Assembly (NCBI GenBank): GCA_026625165.1
Contig: CP112999.1
Location: 1,575,288-1,639,287 of the forward strand
Length of the DNA: 64,000 nt
Origin: Methanoregula sp.
GTDB lineage: Archaea; Halobacteriota; Methanomicrobia; Methanomicrobiales; Methanospirillaceae
Direction of reading: 5' to 3'
Below the pieces are notes generated by a model. That model saw nothing but the letters and a program-made list of their open reading frames with translations, made no database searches and was not told where the DNA came from. Numbering within the stretch: the stretch's first letter is position 1; every line of letters starts with the position of its first letter. This document shows positions 1-8,339 of the stretch, piece by piece. The position numbers and the translations under genes are program-made.

Positions 1-1027
1 GATACGTTAATGCTTTCATATCAATAGGCGGGTGCAGGACGCCCCGTTCGGTGATGACAGCGGTGACCAGTTCCATCGGGGTCGCGTCAAATGCGGGATT
101 TTTCACCTTCACCCTTTCCGGGACAATGGTGCGTGTCCCACATCGGGCTACCTCATCCCTCGAACGCTCTTCAATCATTACCTCTTTTTCAACAAGATCC
201 GAGTCAAATGTCGAGATCGGAGCTGCCACGTAGAACGGGATCCCGTGATACCGGGCACATACCGCGTGCATGTAGGTGCCAATCTTGTTAAAGACCGCGT
301 CGCGGGTGATCCGGTCCGCCCCGACAACGACGCAGTCGATGGAGGATGTGCGCATCAGGTGCGCTGCCATGGAATCGGTGATCACGGTCACATCGATCCC
401 GTCACTTAAAAGTTCCCATGCCGTCAGGCGGGCACCCTGAAAAAGCGGGCGGGTCTCGCAGGCGATCACCTTAACGTCCTTTCCCTGCCCGGCAGCAGAC
501 CGTATCACGCCAAGTGCCGTCCCCCATGACTTGCAGGCGAGTGCTCCGGCATTGCAATGGGTAAGCACCGTGCACCGTTGAGGGAGCAGTGACGTCCCAT
601 GTTCCCCAATCGCGTGGCAACATGCTTCGTCCTCGCGAGCAACTGCCTGTGCTTCAGCCATTGCGATCGTTTTTGCTGCACCGGCAGACTCCGCTTTTTC
701 CAAAGCGCCAATGACCCGGTTGACCCCCCATGAGAGGTTGATCGCTGTCGGTCGCGTGGAGATGAGAAAATCGCCATTCCTGCGCATCTCTTCGAGAAAT
801 TTCTCAGTATCCCTTTTTTTGCACTTCGCTGCTGCAAGCGCTATGCCAAACGCCCCTGCAACACCGAGAGCGGGAGCGCCACGGACTTCAAGCCTCCTGA
901 TGGCAGTAGCGAGCCGCCGGACTGTCGTGCACTCGACAACAATATAGCGCCCGGGCAGCTTCGTCTGGTCGATATACCGTATACATCCGGCACTATCGTC
1001 CCATGCAATGGTATCAGCTCGTTTCAC
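1..1027 (-). CDS. mtnA: S-methyl-5-thioribose-1-phosphate isomerase (MtnA), C-terminus cut by window edge
   Basis: MtnA/eIF2B-like sugar-phosphate isomerase that converts 5-methylthioribose-1-phosphate (or 5-deoxyribose-1-phosphate) to the ribulose form in 5'-deoxynucleoside salvage. About 342 residues are visible. Family motifs are clear: RGAPALGVAGAFG near residue 45, RPTAINLSWGVNR near 90, THCNAGALAC near 155 (catalytic Cys region) and GADRITRDAVFNKIGTY near 235. The frame ends at base 2 in GVLHPPIDMK, which looks like the usual C-terminus, so few residues are missing. The start is GTG at 1027, which overlaps the TGA of the upstream HdrA-like gene (GTGA), so the two are translationally coupled. 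A ribose-1,5-bisphosphate isomerase role is the main alternative, but the motifs fit MtnA better. Confidence 0.86.
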   Translation of the reverse strand, partial: MKRADTIAWDDSAGCIRYIDQTKLPGRYIVVECTTVRRLATAIRRLEVRGAPALGVAGAFGIALAAAKCKKRDTEKFLEEMRRNGDFLISTRPTAINLSWGVNRVIGALEKAESAGAAKTIAMAEAQAVAREDEACCHAIGEHGTSLLPQRCTVLTHCNAGALACKSWGTALGVIRSAAGQGKDVKVIACETRPLFQGARLTAWELLSDGIDVTVITDSMAAHLMRTSSIDCVVVGADRITRDAVFNKIGTYMHAVCARYHGIPFYVAAPISTFDSDLVEKEVMIEERSRDEVARCGTRTIVPERVKVKNPAFDATPMELVTAVITERGVLHPPIDMKALTY

Positions 1028-2304
1028 GCTGACCGCGTCCTTGTAGCATCGATGAAGGCACGCATTGCTGCAGACCCTGCATGCGCAACAGAGTCGGGGA
1101 TATCTTTCGGGGCAGTTGTTGTCCCGGCAATATAGATGCCTGGTTTAATGGTTGAGACGGTATCCACTGCATCGTTTAAAGGTTTGATAAACCCGGTCTC
1201 CTCCAGCAGGATCCCGAGCCGTTGGGCGATGACTGCACTATCCCGGGCGGGCCCGATTCCGACGGACAGGACAACAAGGTCAGGGTGCAGGAGGACGACT
1301 TCGCCGTTCTCGGTATTCTCGACCTGGATGACCATTCCCCCGTTATCAGTTCGCACATCGGACGGCATACCATGCAGGAACCGTATCCCCATCGATTTTG
1401 CCCGTTCGAAATATTCTTCATATCCCTTGCCGTAGGCTCGGATGTCAATATAGCATATGGTGACCTCGGTCTCCGGGTGCTTTTCCTTGATCAGGATTGC
1501 ATTCTTGATCGCCTGCATGCAGCAGACGCATGAGCAGTACGGGCGACCTATGCTCATATCCCGCGAGCCCACGCACTGGAGGAATACAACGCTTTTTGGC
1601 ACCTCCCCATCACTCATGCGCATGAGATTTCCCATTGTAGGACCGCTTGCATTGATCATCCGCTCAAGCTCGAGGCTCGTGATAACATCAGGCAGGACAA
1701 GGTGACCGAACTGCCCTTTTTTCCGGGCATCAAAGACCGTATACCCGGTGGCAACAATGACGCTGGCGGCCGGAATCCTGACCGTTGTCACCTCGTCATT
1801 TTTCCTGATAGCATCGAGCCCGCATACGTCATAGCACAACCCGCATTCGATACAGTGATCGGCATCTTTGATGACAATATCCGGAACCGGTTGCGGCTGA
1901 GGTTTATAGATTGCCTTCCGTATACCGATACCTGCATCGAACCGGTTGTACACCTCGACCGGACAGACCTGGATGCAGTCCCCGCACCCGTTGCAGAGCG
2001 ACTCGTCGACATATCGCGGGTTCTTTTTGACAGTCACAATAAAGTTGCCTACGTCACCCTCGACCGACTCCACCTCCGAACAGGTGTAGATTCTGATGTT
2101 TTTGTGACGACTGACTTCGGCCATCTTGGGGGAAAGGATGCACATGGAGCAGTCATTCGTGGGAAATGTCTTGTCCAGCTGCGCCATGTGCCCGCCGATC
2201 GATGGCTCGCGGTCGACAAGATGGACAACAACACCGTGATTGGCAAGGTCAAGCGCTGCCTGGATGCCGGCAACACCCGCCCCGATTACAACCACGTCAC
2301 CCAT
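1024..2304 (-). CDS. HdrA-like FAD/iron-sulfur oxidoreductase
   Basis: A compact relative of heterodisulfide reductase subunit A. An N-terminal FAD-binding VIGAGVAG motif lies near residues 7-14. Then come the CSMCILSPK cluster typical of HdrA, two [4Fe-4S] ferredoxin motifs (CNGCGDCIQVCP near 105, CIECGLCYDVCG near 150), QCVGSRD and a YCSCVCC motif. At about 426 residues it is much shorter than canonical methanogen HdrA (about 650), lacking the extra terminal domains. It probably carries electron transfer or flavin-based chemistry with unknown partners; no hdrB, hdrC or mvhD is in the window. GGAG lies 7 bases before the ATG at 2304, so that start is preferred over the in-frame ATG at 2310. 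It overlaps both neighbours in an apparent operon. Confidence 0.85.
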   Translation of the reverse strand: MGDVVVIGAGVAGIQAALDLANHGVVVHLVDREPSIGGHMAQLDKTFPTNDCSMCILSPKMAEVSRHKNIRIYTCSEVESVEGDVGNFIVTVKKNPRYVDESLCNGCGDCIQVCPVEVYNRFDAGIGIRKAIYKPQPQPVPDIVIKDADHCIECGLCYDVCGLDAIRKNDEVTTVRIPAASVIVATGYTVFDARKKGQFGHLVLPDVITSLELERMINASGPTMGNLMRMSDGEVPKSVVFLQCVGSRDMSIGRPYCSCVCCMQAIKNAILIKEKHPETEVTICYIDIRAYGKGYEEYFERAKSMGIRFLHGMPSDVRTDNGGMVIQVENTENGEVVLLHPDLVVLSVGIGPARDSAVIAQRLGILLEETGFIKPLNDAVDTVSTIKPGIYIAGTTTAPKDIPDSVAHAGSAAMRAFIDATRTRSA

Positions 2305-2791
2305 GGGCATACTCCGTCGCGAGCTGGATGTACGACCGCGCGTTGGTCAGGATGTACTCTTTCTGGGCACTGGTCGCCTGTTTGATCACTTTTCCGGGAA
2401 CCCCAACAACAACAGAACCCTCCGGGATATCAGCCCCCTCGGTGACAACAGCACCTGCTCCGATCAGCGAACCAGAACCGACTTTGGCACCGTTCAGGAC
2501 AATTGCCCCCATCCCGACAAGCACCTGGTCGCCGAGCGTGCACCCGTGCAGGATCGCCCCATGCCCGACGGAAACGTTGCTGCCGATGATCACCGGGTGT
2601 CCTTTGCTCGTGTGGACAACGCAGTTATCCTGGACGTTCGAGCCTTCACCGATGATAATCCGGTCTTTGTCAGCCCGCACAACCGCTGAAAACCAGATGC
2701 TTACGTTCGCCGTGAGGGTGACATCCCCGATAACCGTTGCATTGGGGGCAACAAAGAGCGGGTTGCCGACGACCTTTCCATCCATACCCAT
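2297..2791 (-). CDS. Gamma-carbonic-anhydrase-like hexapeptide-repeat protein
   Basis: Left-handed beta-helix protein of the gamma-class carbonic anhydrase/YrdA family, about 164 residues. Family residues are visible: an Arg in VVRADKDR, the NVQDN turn, and three candidate zinc histidines in CVVH, SVGH and AILHG. It could hydrate CO2 or be a metal-binding relative without that activity. The frame runs open upstream into coaD, but the family N-terminus begins at GMDGKVVGNP, so the ATG at 2791 (or 2785) is chosen. No clear Shine-Dalgarno is seen and only 30 bases separate it from divergent coaD, so a leaderless message is possible. First gene of the operon with the HdrA-like and mtnA genes. Confidence 0.82.
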   Translation of the reverse strand: MGMDGKVVGNPLFVAPNATVIGDVTLTANVSIWFSAVVRADKDRIIIGEGSNVQDNCVVHTSKGHPVIIGSNVSVGHGAILHGCTLGDQVLVGMGAIVLNGAKVGSGSLIGAGAVVTEGADIPEGSVVVGVPGKVIKQATSAQKEYILTNARSYIQLATEYAHG

Positions 2792-2821
2792 AATACCATA
2801 GGAAATTAACGTACAGAGAGT

Positions 2822-3280
2822 ATGAAGGTTATGGTAGGAGGTACGTTCGACCCCCTGCATGACGGACACAAGAGCCTCCTTAACCGGTCTTTCGGTCTTG
2901 CCGGAAACAAAGGGCAGGTCGTGATCGGGCTCACCACCGACCCTTTTGCGAGCAGGAAAATCCACCCGACCCGGCCATTTGATATCCGGAAGAAAGAGTT
3001 AATCGACTATATCTCCGGCCAGGATTTTACCGCAGAGTGGGTCGTTGAACCACTCAGTGACCGGTTCGGTTCTGCCCTTGACACGGACTTTGACGCAATC
3101 GTCGTATCTGAGGAGACCCTCCCTGTCGCAGTGGAGATCAACCGGCTGCGTCGCGAACGGGGAAAAAAGAAGGTGGATATCCACCAGATCACATGTGTGC
3201 TCGCAGAGGACGGACACTGGATCTCATCAACAAGGATCTGTCGGGGCGAGATCGATGTTCACGGGAACCTGATCAGATGA
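2822..3280 (+). CDS. coaD: Phosphopantetheine adenylyltransferase, archaeal type
   Basis: Nucleotidyltransferase that adenylylates 4'-phosphopantetheine to dephospho-CoA in coenzyme A synthesis. The 152-residue protein starts with VGGTFDPLHDGHKSLL, containing the HxGH-type nucleotide-binding motif, and has ISSTRI near residue 140, the usual C-terminal signature. Length matches the archaeal PPAT family. Transcribed divergently from the gamma-CA-like gene; its 3' end overlaps the 3' end of convergent pyrI by 8 bases. Confidence 0.9.
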   Translation: MKVMVGGTFDPLHDGHKSLLNRSFGLAGNKGQVVIGLTTDPFASRKIHPTRPFDIRKKELIDYISGQDFTAEWVVEPLSDRFGSALDTDFDAIVVSEETLPVAVEINRLRRERGKKKVDIHQITCVLAEDGHWISSTRICRGEIDVHGNLIR

Positions 3281-3746
3281 TGTGGCTTGTCAGATCCTTT
3301 GCTATTACCCAGTCGCAGTACGTGCAGTGAAGCCCTTTTGGCGTGACAAGAAACCTGCTTCGGATCGGCTCGTTTGTATTTGAGATGCAGCCTGGGTTGG
3401 GGCAGCGGACGAGCCCTTCGATCATGTCAGGAATTTCGACCCCCTTCTTTTCACAGACCTTATAGTTACGGATGATGTTTATCGTTGCCTTGGGTGAGAT
3501 CAGCGCAATCCGATCCACCTCTTCTTTGGAGAGTTCACGGTTGGAGAGCTTCACGATATCTTTCTTGCCCATCTGCCCGCTCAGGACGTTGGTGGCAATG
3601 GAGAGCGCTTCCTGGGTTGTGCCGGTGATGCCGAGGATCTTTACGACATTGAGCGCTTCACCCGGTGCAATATGATCGATGACCGTGCCGTTCTGGATAC
3701 GCCGCACCAGCAACCCTTCGTTCTCTGGATCCTCCGTCTTTTTCAT
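3273..3746 (-). CDS. pyrI: Aspartate carbamoyltransferase regulatory chain
   Basis: Regulatory subunit of ATCase, which binds nucleotide effectors and holds catalytic trimers together. The 157-residue protein has the N-terminal allosteric domain (NGTVIDHIAPGEALNV) and a C-terminal zinc domain with two cysteine pairs in RCPNPGC and HCTYCDW. The ATG at 3746 overlaps the pyrB stop (ATGA), as in most archaeal pyrBI operons. PyrBI therefore probably forms the regulated dodecamer. Confidence 0.95.
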   Translation of the reverse strand: MKKTEDPENEGLLVRRIQNGTVIDHIAPGEALNVVKILGITGTTQEALSIATNVLSGQMGKKDIVKLSNRELSKEEVDRIALISPKATINIIRNYKVCEKKGVEIPDMIEGLVRCPNPGCISNTNEPIRSRFLVTPKGLHCTYCDWVIAKDLTSHII

Positions 3747-4642
3747 TGCAGCACCTGCAGGAGCATCGCCATCCTCACCGGGACGCCGTTTTTGGACTGT
3801 TCAAAGTACTTCGCATGGGAGAGCAGGTCAACCCTCGGATCGATCTCATCCACCCGGGGCAGGGGGTGCAGGACGATCGCCTGTTTTTTTGCGTCCTTCA
3901 GCAGTTCAGGGGTGATCCGGTAACTTGAAGCGACATTGAAGTAGGACGCGGAGTCCGGGAACCGCTCGCGCTGGATCCTTGTCACGTAGATCACATCGAC
4001 ATTGGTGATCAGGTCTTTGATGTTGTCATGCTCGGTGATCTCCATGCCTTTTTCTGAAAGGTCTGAATGAAGGGAGGTAGGGAGTTCGAGCCCCTTGGGA
4101 GAAACTGTATGGAGGTGCACATGATACAGGGAGAGTGCCGATGCAAGGGAGTGCGCAGTCCTGCCGTAGCGCAGGTCCCCTATGAGTGCTACATTAATCC
4201 CGTCAAGCTTCATGGACTGCCGGATCGTATAGAGGTCGAGCAGCGTCTGGGACGGGTGCTGCCCGGCGCCGTCTCCCGCATTGATCACCGGCACACTGGC
4301 AAACTGTGCAGCAAGCCGTGCCGCTCCTTCCTTGGGGTGCCTTATTACAATCGCATCGGCATACCCGCTCACCACCCGGATCGTATCTGCAAGCGTTTCG
4401 CCTTTTGCAATCGAGCAAGCTTCAACGCTGCCCACTGAGATGGACGTGCCGCCGAACCGTGCCATCGCCGCTTCAAAGCTCATCCTGGTTCGTGTGCTGG
4501 GCTCAAAGAAGAGCGTTGCAAGTATTTTTCCCATCAGCGCGTTTTTGTCGTATTTCTGGGCATCGATGCGCTTTGCATTGTCCAGCAGCCTGTCGATCTG
4601 CCTGCGGTCGAAATCCCCAATCGATATAATATGACGCGTCAT
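3743..4642 (-). CDS. pyrB: Aspartate carbamoyltransferase catalytic chain
   Basis: Catalyses carbamoyl phosphate plus aspartate to N-carbamoylaspartate, the committed step of pyrimidine synthesis. At 299 residues it is full length. Diagnostic motifs: carbamoyl-phosphate loop FFEPSTRTRMSFE near residue 47, HPSQTLLDLYTI near 128, RIQRERF near 222 and HPLPRVDEI near 260. Cotranscribed with pyrI through a 4-base overlap. The 162-base gap to the divergent DegT gene must hold both promoters. Confidence 0.96.
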   Translation of the reverse strand: MTRHIISIGDFDRRQIDRLLDNAKRIDAQKYDKNALMGKILATLFFEPSTRTRMSFEAAMARFGGTSISVGSVEACSIAKGETLADTIRVVSGYADAIVIRHPKEGAARLAAQFASVPVINAGDGAGQHPSQTLLDLYTIRQSMKLDGINVALIGDLRYGRTAHSLASALSLYHVHLHTVSPKGLELPTSLHSDLSEKGMEITEHDNIKDLITNVDVIYVTRIQRERFPDSASYFNVASSYRITPELLKDAKKQAIVLHPLPRVDEIDPRVDLLSHAKYFEQSKNGVPVRMAMLLQVLQ

Positions 4643-4804
4643 CTCCCCTCCGTTCTCTCTCTGCTGTACATACGTTAGCGCGTGGGGTATTACCTATCTT
4701 TCGGGTACTGTCCTTTTTGTCCCCTGACCAAAGGAGAATGATATTATCCGATCGGGCAGCACCTGTATGTATACTATCCTGAATTAGTGTGAGGGAGAAA
4801 ACCC

Positions 4805-5896
4805 GTGTATATTCCCATAGCAAAACCTGTCCTCGGCCATGATGAGATTGTCGCAGCAAGTGAGGTTCTCATGTCTGGCATGATCGCACAGGGTGAGAAG
4901 GTGGCCGAGTTCGAAAAGGCATTTTCCGACCTCTGCGGCACTACTCATGCGGTCGCCACCAGCAACGGGACAACCGCGCTGCATGCCGCCCTGCTTGCCG
5001 CCGGTATCGGCCCGGGTGATGAGGTGATCGTCCCTGCATTCTCGTTTTTTGCCACGGCAAGCAGCGTCTCCATGTGCGGCGCAACACCGGTTTTCTGCGA
5101 TGTTGACGAACAGACGTTTAATATCAATGCCTCTCAGGTTGGGGAGAGGGTGACACCGAGAACAAAGGCGGTCATAGGCGTTCATCTGTTCGGCCAGCCC
5201 TTTGATGTGCCCGCTGTCCAGCAGGTCTGCGAGGCACACAACCTGACGCTGATCGAGGACGCGGCGCAGGCCCATGGAGCTCGCCTGAACGGTGAACGGG
5301 TCGGGGGCTTTGGGCACTTTGGCTGTTTCTCGTTCTATGCCACCAAAAATATCACGACCGGGGAAGGCGGCATGGTAACCACAAGCGAGAAGGCATTAGC
5401 AGAACGTCTCCGCCAGATCATCAACCACGGGCAGACGGAAAAATATCTCCATACGCGCCTTGGGTACAACTACCGCATGACCGATATCGCAGCAGCAATC
5501 GGGCTTGTGCAGCTCAAAAAACTGGAAAAATTCAACCTCCGCAGGAGGAAAAATGCAGATTACCTTACGGCAAATATCAGGTGCAAAGGGATCATCACCC
5601 CGTCAGTAGCAAACGGGGCATTCCATGTCTATCACCAGTATGTCATCCGGCTCACGCAAGAGTTCCCGCTAAAAAGGGCGGAGTTCCTTGATTTCCTGAA
5701 AACAAAAGGGATCGGGACTGCCGTCCATTATCCTCTCCCGATCCACCGGCAGCCGATGTATGCACTGGAAAATGATCCGGACCCCTGCCCGGTCTCCACA
5801 AGACTCAGCTCGTGCGTGCTCTCCCTGCCTGTACACCCTCTGCTTGACGGAAAGGAACTGGCATATATCTGTGATACCATCAACCGGATGGGATAG
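4805..5896 (+). CDS. DegT/DnrJ/EryC1/StrS-family sugar aminotransferase
   Basis: PLP-dependent aminotransferase that transfers an amino group to a keto-sugar nucleotide; relatives include WbpE and ArnB. The 363-residue protein has the family opening IPIAKPVLG, GTTALHAALLA near 55-66, the ED-AQAHGA segment near 151-159 and the Schiff-base lysine at about residue 181 in FYATKNITTGEGG. The GTG start at 4805 is supported by GGAG 7 bases upstream. It heads a three-gene unit with an oxidoreductase and a UDP-sugar dehydrogenase, which suggests an amino-uronate sugar such as UDP-GlcNAc3N-acid for surface glycans. The exact substrate cannot be read from sequence. Confidence 0.9.
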   Translation: MYIPIAKPVLGHDEIVAASEVLMSGMIAQGEKVAEFEKAFSDLCGTTHAVATSNGTTALHAALLAAGIGPGDEVIVPAFSFFATASSVSMCGATPVFCDVDEQTFNINASQVGERVTPRTKAVIGVHLFGQPFDVPAVQQVCEAHNLTLIEDAAQAHGARLNGERVGGFGHFGCFSFYATKNITTGEGGMVTTSEKALAERLRQIINHGQTEKYLHTRLGYNYRMTDIAAAIGLVQLKKLEKFNLRRRKNADYLTANIRCKGIITPSVANGAFHVYHQYVIRLTQEFPLKRAEFLDFLKTKGIGTAVHYPLPIHRQPMYALENDPDPCPVSTRLSSCVLSLPVHPLLDGKELAYICDTINRMG

Positions 5897-5897
5897 C

Positions 5898-6812
5898 ATG
5901 GACGTCGGTGTGATCGGTGCAGGTGCCATGGGGAGAAACCATGTTCGGGTCTATTCAGAATTAAAAAATGTCGGGGCTGTCGGAGTATTTGACGTAAACC
6001 ATACGGCCGCAAAAGACATTGGTGAACGGCACGGTGCCCATGTCTGTAATTCAGTTGAGGATCTTCTTGCCAAGGCAGAGGCGGTAAGTATCTGCGTGCC
6101 GACTCAGCACCATGCAGAGATCGCAAAGAAGGCATTTGCAGCAGGGTGTTCGGTCCTGATCGAAAAACCGATATGCGCCAGTTCAAAAGAGGCGCGTGAG
6201 CTGATGAGGACAGCACCGGAAGATATCTGTGTGGGGGTAGGGCATATCGAACGGTTCAACCCGATCGTTGGCGAGATCAAAAAGATCATGGATACGCCGC
6301 TCTATGTCGAGATGAAACGGCACAACCCGGCATCGGCACGGGTGAAAGGGAGCTCGGTGGTCGAAGACCTGATGATCCATGATATCGATATCCTGCAACA
6401 CATTCTCTTTGAAAATAAGCCGTGCACGCTTCATGTGGCTGGAAATCCCGATGTGTGCAGCGTTCTAATACAGTGCGGAAAAGTTCCCGTCTCGCTCTCT
6501 GCGAGCAGGAAGTCGTCCAAAAAGATCCGGTTGATCTATATCGAACAGGAGGAGTTCACCATTGAAGGGGATTTTATGTCTCAGGAGGTGACCATCTACC
6601 GCAAGCCGGGCCAGTACCATGTCGAGGACGAACGGTATGTGCAGGAGAACATCATTGAAAAAGTGATGGTGAACAAGCTCGAACCCTTAAAACTCGAACT
6701 CGGGACCTTTGTCGATTGTGTAAAGTCCGGACACCCGTTCCCCATTACTCCCTCTCAGGCGATACGCAACCTCGAAATGTGTGAATCGATACGAACCGGG
6801 TTCTCCTCATAA
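5898..6812 (+). CDS. Gfo/Idh/MocA-family NAD(P)-dependent sugar oxidoreductase
   Basis: About 304 residues, starting MDVGVIGAGAMGRNH with a Rossmann GxGxMG motif, followed by the EKP motif (IEKPICAS near residue 95) and a C-terminal substrate domain with DLMIHDIDI near 155. Family members oxidise C3 or other positions of nucleotide sugars; the WbpB/WlbA subgroup acts just before a DegT aminotransferase. The ATG at 5898 lies one base after the upstream stop, so an open frame reaching further upstream is disregarded. The order aminotransferase, oxidoreductase, dehydrogenase supports one pathway. Confidence 0.88.
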   Translation: MDVGVIGAGAMGRNHVRVYSELKNVGAVGVFDVNHTAAKDIGERHGAHVCNSVEDLLAKAEAVSICVPTQHHAEIAKKAFAAGCSVLIEKPICASSKEARELMRTAPEDICVGVGHIERFNPIVGEIKKIMDTPLYVEMKRHNPASARVKGSSVVEDLMIHDIDILQHILFENKPCTLHVAGNPDVCSVLIQCGKVPVSLSASRKSSKKIRLIYIEQEEFTIEGDFMSQEVTIYRKPGQYHVEDERYVQENIIEKVMVNKLEPLKLELGTFVDCVKSGHPFPITPSQAIRNLEMCESIRTGFSS

Positions 6813-6824
6813 TAAGTGCTTCCT

Positions 6825-8258
6825 ATGACACTGGCATCTCTTCTTAAAAAAAGGGGCCCCATCAAAAGGATCGGGGTTGTCGGTATGGGGTATGTCGGCA
6901 TCCCCGCAGCTGCCCTTTTTGCCGCGTCGCCGAAGTTTGACTCTGTCTTAGGGTTCCAGCGAAACTCCCCATCATCCGGGTATAAGATTGCGATGCTGAA
7001 CCAGGGCGAGTCCCCGATGAAAGGCGAGGAACCCGGCCTTTCCGATCTTCTTTTTAAAGTCGTGTCAAAAGGTAAATTTTCCTGCACCTCCGACTTTTCA
7101 AAGATTGCCGGGCTTGATGCGGTTACGGTCGCTATCCAGACACCTTTTGCCGATAATGACGACCTTCTGCCTGATTTTTCCGCGCTCATGGAGGGGCTTT
7201 CAGAAGTAGGCAGGCACCTTACGCCCGGCACGCTTGTTGTGCTTGAGTCTACGGTCACGCCCGGAACAACTGATGGATTTGCCCGGGAGATCCTTGAACG
7301 GGAATCGGGATTGAGGGCGGGTGTGAACTTTGCGCTTGCCCATGCGCCAGAGCGGGTCATGGTCGGCAGGCTGATCCGGAATATCCGGGAGCACGACCGT
7401 ATCGTAGGCGGGATCGATGAGACAAGCACGCGGCGGGCCACAGAATTGTATGCGCCGGTCCTCACGACCGGGAAGGTCATCCCGATGACAGCACGGGCTG
7501 CCGAAGTGACCAAAACAGCGGAGAACACGTTCCGTGACCTCCAGATTGCTGCAGTAAACGAGCTCGCCCTGTATTGCGAGGCGATGGGGATCAATTTCTA
7601 CGATGTCAGGGCCGGTGTTGACAGTCTTAAAGGCGAGGGAATCACCCGCGCCATGCTCTGGCCCGGTGCAGGTGTCGGAGGGCACTGCCTGACTAAAGAC
7701 ACGTACCACCTTGAACGGGGTGTCCAGCTGATGGGCAAAGGGGCTCTTGATTACCCGGAAGGCGAGCCTTCGCTCTATGTCCTTGCCCGCAGGATCAATG
7801 ATTTCATGCCCGTCCATATGGTCCGGCTTACCCTTGAAGCGCTGAAACGGGTGAAGGTATCACCGAAAGGAGCGCGCATTGCTCTCCTCGGCTGGGCGTT
7901 TCTTCCGAATTCCGATGATACCCGCAACACCCCTGCCGAACCGTACCGTGACCGCCTGCTCAAAGAAGGTTCCTCGGTACAAGTCCATGACCCTTATGTC
8001 AGCGGGTATCAGGGGGTGCCGGTGCTGGGAGATCTGGATGATGCAGTCCGGGGCGCAGACGCGATCATCATCTTTGCCGGCCACCACCAGTACCGGGACC
8101 TTGACCCGGTCAGGCTCCGGAAACTGTCGGGAAAAGCCCATCCCGTGATCGTGGACGGTCGCAACATGGTCGATCCCGATGCATTCATACGGTGCGGGTT
8201 CGTTTACAAGGGAATCGGGCGGGGCGACAAGAACAGCCACGCGATCGTGAAAGTTTAA
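6825..8258 (+). CDS. UDP-N-acetyl-hexosamine 6-dehydrogenase (UDP-glucose/GDP-mannose dehydrogenase family)
   Basis: NAD-dependent enzyme that oxidises the C6 hydroxyl of a UDP-sugar to the uronate, in the WecC/WbpO/WbpA group. The N-terminal Rossmann motif is VVGMGYVGIP, followed by central LESTVTPGTT and the catalytic cysteine in GAGVGGHCLTKD at about residue 288. The C-terminal third (ALLGWAFLPNSDDTRNTPA) is the family's UDP-binding domain. ATG at 6825 is preferred; GTG at 6816 is in frame and equally free of a Shine-Dalgarno. Its product is a UDP-uronate likely used with the two upstream genes for N-glycan or S-layer sugars. Confidence 0.9.
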   Translation: MTLASLLKKRGPIKRIGVVGMGYVGIPAAALFAASPKFDSVLGFQRNSPSSGYKIAMLNQGESPMKGEEPGLSDLLFKVVSKGKFSCTSDFSKIAGLDAVTVAIQTPFADNDDLLPDFSALMEGLSEVGRHLTPGTLVVLESTVTPGTTDGFAREILERESGLRAGVNFALAHAPERVMVGRLIRNIREHDRIVGGIDETSTRRATELYAPVLTTGKVIPMTARAAEVTKTAENTFRDLQIAAVNELALYCEAMGINFYDVRAGVDSLKGEGITRAMLWPGAGVGGHCLTKDTYHLERGVQLMGKGALDYPEGEPSLYVLARRINDFMPVHMVRLTLEALKRVKVSPKGARIALLGWAFLPNSDDTRNTPAEPYRDRLLKEGSSVQVHDPYVSGYQGVPVLGDLDDAVRGADAIIIFAGHHQYRDLDPVRLRKLSGKAHPVIVDGRNMVDPDAFIRCGFVYKGIGRGDKNSHAIVKV

Positions 8259-8339
8259 TCCCTCCTAAATTTTTAAGTGCACGGTTCTGTTGGTCTTTTT
8301 TTAAGATTCCATTATATTCCGGGATACGGAGTACCTTGC

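Noticed and set aside
2792..2965. In-frame extension of the gamma-CA-like gene up to 2965
   Set aside because: It would overlap coaD by 144 bases and its residues do not resemble the family; the family N-terminus starts at about 2791.
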